Positions 54,321 to 64,000 of a stretch of 64,000 nt of DNA are shown piece after piece. Made by a program: the position numbers and the translations under genes. Numbering within the stretch: position 1 is the stretch's first letter; the number at the start of each line of letters is the position of its first letter. Under the pieces are notes generated by a model. It made no database searches. It was not told where the DNA came from and was given only the letters and a program-made list of their open reading frames with translations. This stretch comes from Aphelocoma coerulescens (Eukaryota > Chordata > Aves > Passeriformes > Corvidae). The stretch covers positions 24,447,967 to 24,511,966 of the forward strand of contig NC_091022.1 of the NCBI RefSeq assembly GCF_041296385.1, in the 5' to 3' direction.

Positions 54321-56755
54321 CCCCAGAGCTGGGCCCAACCATACTGAGCCCTCAATGGCTGTGTCTGGCAAATGATCTCATAGCCCTGATTTTTGGAGTC
54401 ATGGCCCTATACTCCCTTTTTTCTGCTGCTGACACATAATCTGCTGGCTGTTTCTCATGGTCACCCTGTCCTTGGAGGAACCCCAAGGTGATATGGTATT
54501 GTCTTCTGTGGGGGCAAAGGGCATTGCTGTGCAGACTGTGCTTCCTCCTGTACCTCTACCTTAAGAGCCTCTCAGAGACGTCCCCTGCTCCGTCCCCTCC
54601 ATCCTTGTGTCCTACCCTACTGAAGGCAACCCCAAACAGCCTGGAAAAGGTGTTTAAAAGTGACATTTTGGTGTTCCCTGACACCACCCCTGATGCTGCT
54701 GGGCGCTGTCTCAACCCTGCTGGGTTTGGCAGTGGACTGGGGTGCTTAGTTAAGAGCACAACCACAAAGGGGAAGTCCCAATCCAAAGAGGAGACTGTTG
54801 TACTAGCAAGGCTTTGAGTGCTCACTGAAAGTAATTTTCAAAAATGATCTTTTGCCCCTTAATCAAAGTCTTTATCCATATGTTTTAGTTGCCCTTAAGC
54901 CCCAGCTGGAACCATTTGCAGATCTCTCTCAGCTATTGGCTGATCCTAAGTAATAAGCACTAATGTTTGAGCTTCAAAATCACTTGCAAAGTTGCAGTCT
55001 GGTAACACAGCAACAGACTGGTAAAGCCATCTGGTTGAAATCTGTCAGTATTTATTATCCACTGGAAGTTTCTCTTTGGACAGCTCTGATGCTGCCTTTC
55101 ATTATCATGGAAAGCTGATCATATTAAACTAATTACAGGGAATAGCTGATGACAAGTTGCTCTTTAATCTGCTATCTTTTTTTGAATCAGAATTAAGGTC
55201 ATTCTCCAAGGCCTTGATTTTGGAAACTCCCTGGCAGCAGTTGTCAGCTGGGTTAAAATATTTACAAATCCGGATATCTTCTGTTGCTCCTGTTAGGAAT
55301 GAATAAGCAGGGATTTGTTAGTGGGCCTGAAACTCACCATTGTTTTTAGAGGTACTAACGATTGTTCCCATGTACTGCTTACACCAGGTAGGGTAGATAA
55401 GAGGGGCTTTCACACATTCAAGCTTCCCAAGTCAATTTTTCTTAGGCAATGTTAGGTTGTCTTTAAATCAACATAATTTTTTTCCCGTCCCTAGACTTGG
55501 ACATACCAAAATAATGCAAGTCTGGTCTGTAAATTCTTCACTGCCAGGCTGTGAACTGAGAACAGCCTCTGTGCAGCCTGGTCCCTGCCTGAGTCCTTAC
55601 AGGCACCTGAAGGTAGATGGAGCAGCTTGTGTGGCCAGGGGGTCCAGCTCAGGGCACCTCCTGAACAGGAGGTTTGTGACCTTGCAGGAAATGGCAGAGT
55701 GGATTGGAAGGAGCCATCGAGACCTGTGGCTTTGGCTCAGCCTCCTGGTCTGCTTGCTGGTGGGTTGTGTGTGGGATGATGTAACTGCTGTCTGCCTTAG
55801 TATCCCTGGAGTTAAAGTCAATCCTTTGTGGGGAGGTAGGAGGGAAATCTAGGCATTCAGAACCCATTTTCTTTGGTTAACACTTTAAAAACGTTGTTAA
55901 TTGTCTATGTCCAAAGTTTGGAGGACATAGATCTATCCCTCTCCATTGCCTTCAACAGACTAATGTAACTGCATCTGCTCACAGTCTGTGGTGAGACCTG
56001 GACAGCAGCTTCTCTGCCATGGCACTTCAACTTCTCACCTGCCTTTTTCCTCTCATGTGGATTTACAGGAGGGGAAGGCTTTGGTTCTTAATGTTTATAC
56101 AGCCTGGCGAGGACACAGCTTCCCAATTACCTCCATACTTTACAAATTACTTTCCTGTAATATGATGTAATTTATAGCTTGAGATCGCTGCCAGGTCCCT
56201 AGGATGTAACTTGGTATGACTACCTCTATCCATGCAAACGGGAGCAACTGGAGTCCTTCCCTTAGGGCTTACTCAAATACACTATATTTAATAAGAGTTA
56301 ATCCCTTTAACACAGTTGCTGGCCTTGCCTTTTAAAATTGGATTAAGACTGATGCACTATACAGAGTTTTTAATGCCAATGAACCCAACCTGTTCTAGAA
56401 AATGGAAGTTGTAAACATGGTATGGATGCTAAGCTCAGTCTAACCTTAGGAATTGGCCTTGGGGAGAGCTGCACAAAGGCCTTTTTCACACCTTTAACTC
56501 GGCAGGACCTGAAGGCAAATCTACAGACAGATGAGCAGGGCTATGAGGAGTTCAGCTGATTCTCTGCTGCTCTCTCACAGGCACAATTAAATGGCAGCAA
56601 GGAGAGAAAACACTTCCAATGCAAGTGTCCTGAGGAGGAAAAGCACCAGGGTTAGGAGACCAGAGAAGCCAAGCCCAAGAAGCGACCTTAAAACTGGATA
56701 AAACTGATGCAGATCTGAATTGTTGCTGGATCAGAAAAGTGAAAAAATACAGAGT

Positions 56756-56782
56756 GTATGTGTGTGTTTGTGTGTGTGTGTG
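56756..56782. repeat. Imperfect TG dinucleotide repeat
   Basis: TG/GT units with two interruptions. Confidence 0.9.
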
Positions 56783-59700
56783 GTGATTGACAAAGGGTTG
56801 TGACATCTGTGGGCTAAAAAGAGCTGTAGAAGAAATAGTTCTCATTCTCCTAGAAATGCCTTTGAGAAAAAAATGCTAAGCTACATGCTTTGGAGTTAAT
56901 TTTCTGAAAAGTTTATACATCCTTTTTATCCCATATTTGTGGACAAAGCATGTTACCTATAAATTTTAAATGTAAGTTATGGACTCATATTTGAGCTTGA
57001 AGGGAGAAATAAGAGTTTAGCCCTTACTTTTGGTTTCTTGAACTCTAATTTACTCCTCTCCACAACACTGAAGCTTTCCATCTTATCTCGTTTTCAGACC
57101 AATGAAGAAAAAGAAACATATATTAATTGTGTCTGTGCCTGGATCTCAGGCACAAATGGGACAGGATGGAGGCTGTCCCATGGACAACACCTGGACTGCA
57201 CCACACAGTCAGGACTTGTGCAAGTGGCTGAGCTCCTGGCACGGAGCAAGGCCGTACCCATGGGCAGCCAGGGCTTGATTTAATCTATCTCCTCCATACC
57301 TTTCATGCTTTTTCTAATATATTTCACTTTCTGAAGCAGCAAGGGGAAAGAGGTGTTTTCTTAGCCTCCTCTGTTTGCCCCATCATTCGTAATACGGAGC
57401 CATAAAATAAAACCCAGGATATCTCTAGCCTATTGATAGGCACTGGCAATCTCAGAATCCTTCCCCTAAATAGAAGGGGTAGTTCACTGAAACAAGCAAT
57501 TGCCAGACTGCAGTGGTATTTGGATGGGAAGCAAAAAAAGAGAAAAAAAATAAGAATACGAATAAACAGACCTGGGGAACTCCAGTTTGACATAGAAAAC
57601 AATGTGATGGATAGTCCACAGCGACCACTGGCTCCAGTGGCTGGAGGACAAGAGAGAAAAAAAAAAAAAGCAAGCAAGAAAAAAAGCCAGGACAAGCAAT
57701 CTGCAACCAGCCTAGGAAGATTACTGCCATAAAAGCAATGCTGGAAGGGGCTAGTTATCAAGTGGAAAACAAGAAAGTACAACTCGCTCCCCAGTCACCA
57801 GATTTAGGGGACTCTGGTTGGAAGGTTCATACTCTGGTGGGCCATTAGAGCAGAAACAGAAATGGATGCAGTAATCCAGAACATATTGAGTCTCTAGGTT
57901 GCCATGAAATATAATGCAGGGAGAAATGAATTATTTTCCAAGGGAAGCTGTAGAAAGCACATATATAGACTTTTTTTTTATTGGGACTGTGTTATCAACA
58001 GTCTCTCTTAATAGTCGAAAACAGCTTCTTATGTTTTTTATAGAGTTTTAAAGATCCCTCTGGACGTGTCTGGAGGGGCTGGATGGAGGGACCTTCAGGA
58101 GGAGGGAGCAGGGGAAGAGGAGAAGGGAGGGAAGTGCTGTAAGAGTGAGCACGGGGCTGATTTCCTTGTGCTGCCTCAGCATTTGGGTGTGGTGCTGCAC
58201 GATGTTAATTCTGCCTCATTCCTTGCACAGGAACAATGACACACATCAGCTCCGTTCCATGTAGAGCCGTGCTGGCCTGGGTGTTTGCCTTTGCAAGAGG
58301 GTGAACCAACACTTCTCCAAAAATCAGACAGAAGTAAAAAAATGTGACTTAATGCTGTTTCCATCCACCCTGGAGCACCCACAAGGGATGGTGAGGAGGC
58401 AGCTGGAGGAGCCCAAGGAGAGCTAAGCTCCTCCTGGTTTTGGAGGTTCAGGATCATCTCCTTGTTCTCCTAAGCCCACATTTAAAGAATGAGAGAATCT
58501 TGTGAAATCCCTCTCATGACATTGATGGGACTTTAAATGTTTGGGAGTGAAAATATTAAGGCAGATCTAAGAGGTTTTGATGTGTCTTTTTCCATGCACA
58601 AAGAGCAGTTTTATACTTTAACACCTGTATCCGCTTGTAATACTAACTTCTGGTGAAAGAGCTGCTACTGATGACATGAAGTTGTCACAAAATGAATCTT
58701 GAGACTATAAAAATAATGTGTAGTGAGGTCTCTTTTGCCTTATTACCTGACTTAGAGGCTCTGTCCTGTATGCAGATCATGTTTGCAAGGCTTTTTGACA
58801 ACCATGGGTGAAACAAAGAGGAAAGGGAAGGGGAAGGGACAAGAAAGGGGTAGATCCCAAGCAAGCTGAATTGTCTGCCTCACAGGAGCTGAGGTTTGAA
58901 GAGATCAGAGCCAAGGGCTCAAATCATAAGAGCTCATAGCAGAGATTTTTAGTCACAGCAGAGTCCTTCCAAGAAAAAAACCTCTGAGTTCTCATGACGG
59001 ACAGAGCACACAAAAGCATGAAAATCACTTTGCTTTGCAATAGCCTGCCTGTGTCTGGAATTGGGAAGCTGCCTCCAGAAGCAGCCTCTGAAATGTAAAG
59101 ACTGCTGCATGCGGGAACCAATCCACCAGGCAGGAGAGCAGGGATATTGTCCTCAAAACACAGAGTTGGACTACTTGGAGTAAGAGATAAAAAATAATAA
59201 TAAAAAAAAGAATGTTCAGTCTAAAACTCAGAAATTTCTTGGAAAAATGAATTATCTTAGATAGGAAATTTGATTGATGCTCTCTGTCTGGCCACTTAAC
59301 ACTCCCATGCTTTCTTCTCCCTGTAACTCCACAGCGCTGTTCAGCAGAAGAGCTCATAGCTGCAGTTTTTACTGTTTCAATATTTTTAAAAAGTCTTATT
59401 AGATTCCTTAAAGTTCAGCTGATGCTATACACAATATATATAAAAGAATATGGCAGGACAGTAAATAGAGTCTCACTTCACTGCTCTCTGGGGGGAGATG
59501 CTGGTGGCAGGATGAACAAATATATACAAAGTGAATTTTCCACTAAGTACAGATCTAAATAATTTCAGAGACCCAGGCTGTGATCTGGCACACCGTGCAG
59601 TCTAAATTACCTTTTCTTTTAACAGCCAGAGAGGTGCTTATCTCAGCTTAGCCTTCACCTCTCGGGTTGTACCCCTGCCAAAACACCATCTCCTGCCCCA

Positions 59701-61639
59701 AGAGCCAGCCCTGCAGCCCTGTGGGTGGATGGGGGCCCTGGCAAAATCCCCTTGGGAAGCTGTGGGATGTGGATGCTGAAGTGTGGTGGCTGAATGGGCA
59801 GACAGACGGGTGGCTGTGCTGCCTTCCATGAGAGGAGGGGGCTCCTCCAGCTGCTGGGACAGACATCCCGGTGTGGCACGTGCCGGAATTTCTTTCTTGC
59901 TGTGCCAGTTTCTAGGTCTTGTGGGAGCACTTGGGGTGGCGGTGGGGGCAGATTGGCACAGATTTATATGCCAGGCTTGTCTCTGACTCTGACTCTGCTG
60001 TTCCGCCTGGGCTTCCTTCATTTAGAGTCCTTTGTTACCAAATGTAATGGATATTGCCCTAGGAGCTGTTTTCAATTGCTCGTGACGACGTAAGAAACAA
60101 TTAGGCAAAGCATATTTTTGTTTATATCCTCGCTGCCTCCTTTCCTAGGAGAGATTTAGAGATCCCTGGCTGGTCGGGTTATTAAAATGTTGCTCAGTCT
60201 GAATCTTACAGGCTGCGTAGGGGCGGGAGGAGTAAGGTAAGGGGAGAAACAGGAACTGAAAATAACAAAATAAGTGGAAAAACAGAGAATTTGATTTTTC
60301 ATTTTCTTCAAAGAAGGTTTCCAAAGCTGCCCTAAGGGCACTTTGTGGGCTGGTATTGTTCTGCTGAGAAAACCTGCATTGGGCACTTCGAACTGTGCCG
60401 TGCTTGTACCTGGGACTGAAATCCATATTTCAATTCTTGTGGCTGGTCTGCCAGGGCTGCTCTGCAGATGATCCAGGCAAGGGTGGAAAAAGAGGTGGTG
60501 TGGGAGGAAGGGATGGCAATGCTGGTCTCTGAGCTGCAGAATGGTGATGCTCAGGGAATCTCATGGCTTGGGTTGTCCCTCCCAACCTGGGTTGAAAGCT
60601 GAGTGCAGTGGGATGTGCCTGGACGTGGGATCCTGGTCCTGTGTGTGTGTTGAGGAGATACAGAAAGGGATTGAGAGAGAGTAGGAATCCTTCTGCCTCT
60701 CTCACTCCCCTGAGGGAGCTGCCTTGGGTATTTTGGGGTGGAAAAGTGTGTTCTCAGCTTGGGACCCAGCAGGAAATGTTGTCAGGCAGGTCCTGAATGC
60801 AGTGGGAACAAGGCCGAAGGAGAGCCCAAGAGGGAGAGGGGCTGCTGAAAGGAAGGGGAGAAAGTCCCATCCTACTTAGGGCGAGAGGTGGCAGAAGGTG
60901 ACAGACCCCTAAACAGCATCAAGAGGAGTGGGATGTGAGTCCATGTCTGAATGTAAGGACAGGCTCCATGTCAGGATGTCTGGGAACATGATCCCAGAAG
61001 TTGCTACATGCTGGGGCCTTCCAGAGAGAGGACAAGAAGCAGAGATTGCTGACATGTGGGCTGTGGGGACACCAGGCTTGAACTGATCCCTCCATCCTTC
61101 TGACTGATCTCTACTGGATGCCACTGTGTGGCCTGTCTCCTCCAAAACGGGCCAAAGTGATTTGCTGGAGCCATCCTTTGGGAAGAGGGCTCTCCATCTC
61201 TTGGACACGTTGCTGTGTTTGGACCCTGCTCATAAACACAAAACCAGCTCGGAGCAGTCAGTGCCAGAGGTGAAATGCTCCTGCTCTGTGCAGGCAGAGC
61301 CAGCACAGCCCCCTGCCCCCATTAGGGAGGGCAGGCCCCTTCATCAGCTAACGAGCCCGGGGATCTGCATGCAAACGAGGGCGGGAGGGGAGCAGCATTC
61401 ATCACTGCAGAAAAGGGCTTGGAGATGCTGCAACACATGGCTTGTCCTTGGGAAATTGTAGCCCGAGGATAACACAGTATTCGGACCTTCATCTGGCACA
61501 GGGAATAAACTGGAAGCTGCCTTCCCCAGTCATTTCAAATAAATCTCAGTTACTGATACAAAAGGCTCTCAGGGGGTCATTGATAAACCTCAGTGTGAAA
61601 CCCAAACAGCGCAGCTACCTCCTGGTGAGGAAGGAGCAG

Positions 61640-61800
61640 GTTTAGAATGGGTTAATTAGAAAGATAATGAGCTAACAAGGCTTCATTTCTGTTCAGTGGC
61701 TCAATGAGGAATTCATTAGAAAGGCTTAATCTAACTGAACAATCCCAGGGCTTAGAGAGATTGCCCATTGATTGCCAGCCCAAACTGTTTATTTACAGGT
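61640..61800. promoter_or_regulatory. Candidate homeodomain-site-rich islet
   Basis: GGGTTAATTAGAAAGATAATG, AATTCATTAG and GGCTTAATCTAAC give several TAAT cores, including one TAATCT, in unique sequence. Confidence 0.25.
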
Positions 61801-62478
61801 TTTTGCTGGCTGAAAGGTCTCATTCCTTTATTTCTAAGGCCATTCGGATGTGCCATAAGGATGCCGGGTGTACCCAGCAAAAAGCAGCAGCAATAAAAAT
61901 CTGGCAGTAAAGCCAGATGGGAAGGAGAAAGGGATCGATGATCCCAGTAACACCAACCATGTAATTTTGGTGTGTTCCCCCAGCTAAGGAAGAGGGAAGG
62001 GGAGTTTATACACAGCAGTTGGGTGCCATTGGAAAGAGAGGAGAATTGAAACATTAAGAGAGAAAAAAAATGGAGCACAAACACCATCTAAGTGGGGAGA
62101 GGGGCTGGAGCTGATCCCTCCAGGCTTTTCTATTTCTCACTTCATATCATAAAATGGACGTCATTTTGCAAGTCTTTTTCAGGGGCTTTCAAACACCCTG
62201 GGGAACCTTCTCATCTTGGGAGTGGGAGGTACATCCACAGGGTCAGGGAGAAGCCAGGAATGTGCCACTGGAGGAAATCTCATAATTAAATCTCTGCAGA
62301 CAAATCCCTTTTCCTCTCAGCCCTCTAGCAGCTACATTCTCTGCCTTCCTTTACGGGAGGAGATGGGACTTTGCACTGGAGGGACAGAGGGATGGGCACC
62401 TTCCCTACCACAGGACACGAGTCTCCAGAACATCAGGCACCAGTGAGATTCTCTGCAGCCCTTCATGGCTCCCTGTTG

Positions 62479-62515
62479 AGTTTGTAAAAACATACTTTTC
62501 ATGTTTTTACAAACT
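62479..62515. repeat. Perfect inverted repeat: 15-bp arms, 7-nt loop
   Basis: AGTTTGTAAAAACAT (62479-62493) and ATGTTTTTACAAACT (62501-62515) are exact reverse complements around ACTTTTC. Pairing stops at both outer ends (G opposite G). It may be a palindromic remnant of a short transposable element or a local inversion-duplication. Confidence 0.95.
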
Positions 62516-64000
62516 GAATTCATGCTGGGCTGGGCTGCATCGAAGTCCCAGGAGGATTCTCTGGTTGAGAACAGCCTCTGATGATGCCTCTCTCCTGAGA
62601 ACTGACAGGTTGGTAAAATTTCAAGCTGAAACCTCTGTTAATGCAGCTTTTTGGCAATCTGGCTCTGTTTTAGAGATTTTTTTCCTTCACTGTTATGCTG
62701 GGTTGTTGTTTCGTTGGTTGTTTTTTGGGGTTTTCTTCCACATGGAAGCAAAGCTGTGTGCTCTGCTGCTGGAGACTAAACCAATGTGGTTCATGTCCAG
62801 GAATCTTGGACCAGAACCTCATGAGTTTGTTCATGACCTCACACACCCTTTTAATGGTGCTTTTTTAGCAGCATGCGACAGGACTGTATTTAGTAGGGAA
62901 ATGAGTGTCCTGGACAAGGGTACAGCCCCTTTCACAAGGCCATCTGCCACTGTCAGAGCAATGACAGGATGATGAGCCTAGACATGAGCAGAGTTGAGAG
63001 TTGGAGGCTCTCAAAAGACCCCTTGGGCATCTTCCAGTGGTGTAAAAGTGAAAAAAACCCAGAGTGCCTTTAAATAAATGGGAGACTGATGCTGACCTGC
63101 CTCCAGTCTTTGTAAGCTCTCTGTGCTCAGTGAACATGACCTGCGGATCAGAACCATTATTGTTTGCACCAGTGAACGAGGCTGGTGGTAATTTCTAGAT
63201 GGAGTATGTTAGATTTGGCATATTCCCTGTGCCAAATTATATTTGCTGAGCTTTTAAAAATCTTGCTAGATTAATAGCCTTTAAAAAAAAATCTATTTTA
63301 GTGCCACATTAACCACAGGCCACAGTGTATTAACTGACAAAACCCAAATTGTTCTTTAATATTCCTAAAGCTGGTGTTAAGCACAATAAGAACAATTTTC
63401 ACTTTCAATAAGAAACTGACCCTGGGTTTGCCCTCTGCCCTGACCTGGGTCTTTCTCTACAACCATGAGGGACCATGTGGAGTCATTCTGTTCTCCCTTG
63501 AAATGATGATAATTAAAAAGCATTTGCTTTCAGATTTTTCTTCCATCTGATTATCACTTCCCCTTTGGACTCTATTCCCTTCTGGACATGCAACTGGATT
63601 TTCCATAATTTTTTTTGTGCGTTACCGGTGGATTCCTCTGTTCTTTTGGTGAATCACAGCACACAGCAGTCCAGCTTTTATTTACTGCTAGATTGGTCTT
63701 CCTGAGGTTTATTTATGGCAGAGAGAAGCAGCACAGCCCACTATTCAGTGTGTTATTTGTTGATGTGCTTGCTAGCTCAGGGCAAGTTAATGGCTGTCTC
63801 TCACCTCTGTTTTCCCATCCCGTGAAGTTTGAACACCAGTACCTGTCTGGAAACCACGGGGTGAGGTTTTAACTGGGTGACTTTAACTGCAATTACAATG
63901 AAAAAGGTGTACAAAGTAGGAAAAAATGAAGAATAAGAAGCAGAGTTTTTTCCCTCCTTGCAATGTGTTATTAAAAGGAAGAGCTTCATACATCTCTGGT
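62516..64000. other. Upstream flank end, no gene recognised
   Basis: No convincing exon or repeat. An AT-rich patch with GATTAATAG and ATTAACC cores lies at 63260-63345. Confidence 0.5.

Larger units (their letters stand above)
54321..62478. other. Upstream flank, no gene recognised
   Basis: Contains a TG microsatellite (56756-56782), A-rich patches near 57540 and 57658-57690, and AT-rich islets at 55090-55190 and 61640-61800. No FAAH-like coding sequence was seen, though very small exons could be missed. Confidence 0.5.

Noticed and set aside
57433..57732. Lys-rich plus-strand open frame of 99 codons
   Set aside because: Driven by A-rich low-complexity tracts at 57534-57550 and 57658-57690.
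39500..64000. Searched for FAAH-like amidase signature exons upstream of DMBX1
   Set aside because: No Ser/Gly-rich amidase signature found in any frame shown; the neighbour probably lies beyond the window.

Overview
This window looks like vertebrate nuclear DNA, most probably from a bird and perhaps a passerine. The evidence is intron-split genes with GT-AG junctions, a large CpG island, several CR1 LINE 3' tails, one retroviral-type solo LTR, and otherwise few repeats with many long poly-T tracts. The species call is an inference; no single base proves it.

The one protein-coding gene I can establish is DMBX1 (diencephalon/mesencephalon homeobox 1), a paired-class homeodomain transcription factor of embryonic midbrain and forebrain, on the minus strand. 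Four coding exons (23032-22879, 19645-19467, 18273-17919, 17468-17068) join in frame with GT-AG introns into 362 codons plus a stop. The product has the conserved N-terminus, a complete 60-residue homeodomain with Lys at position 50 (class expected to prefer TAATCC-type sites), a Ser/Glu-rich linker and a C-terminal OAR-like motif. Its probable 3' UTR runs to about 16130. The ATG lies 12 bases inside an internal exon, so at least one non-coding 5' exon must exist. My best candidate ends at 37164, about 14 kb upstream inside the CpG island, with a TATA-like box and a perfect PBX-MEIS/PREP decamer just upstream.

Layout: 1-10,800, downstream flank with CR1 scraps, poly-T tracts and a cluster of POU octamers (8816-9082). 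10,800-11,170, a possible terminal exon of an unidentified minus-strand transcript. 11,170-16,130, nothing gene-like. 16,130-23,044, the DMBX1 body. 23,045-37,163, the probable first intron, with AT-rich islets that resemble conserved enhancers. 34,950-39,500, the CpG island, with candidate DMBX1 exon 1 and a possible divergent plus-strand transcript. 39,500-64,000, upstream flank with a 62-bp ATA repeat, very long T tracts, homeodomain-site-rich islets, a solo LTR (47709-48089), a CR1 fragment (54085-54320) and a perfect 15-bp-arm hairpin (62479-62515). No exon of the genes flanking DMBX1 in mammals (TMEM275, KNCN, MKNK1, FAAH) was recognised.

Together this reads as a single developmental regulator in a gene-poor regulatory landscape. 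I found no evidence of a novel protein system. The less ordinary items are the possible divergent transcript, the possible minus-strand terminal exon, the p53-family-like CATG array at 25012-25060 and the solo LTR with its 10-bp stem-loop.
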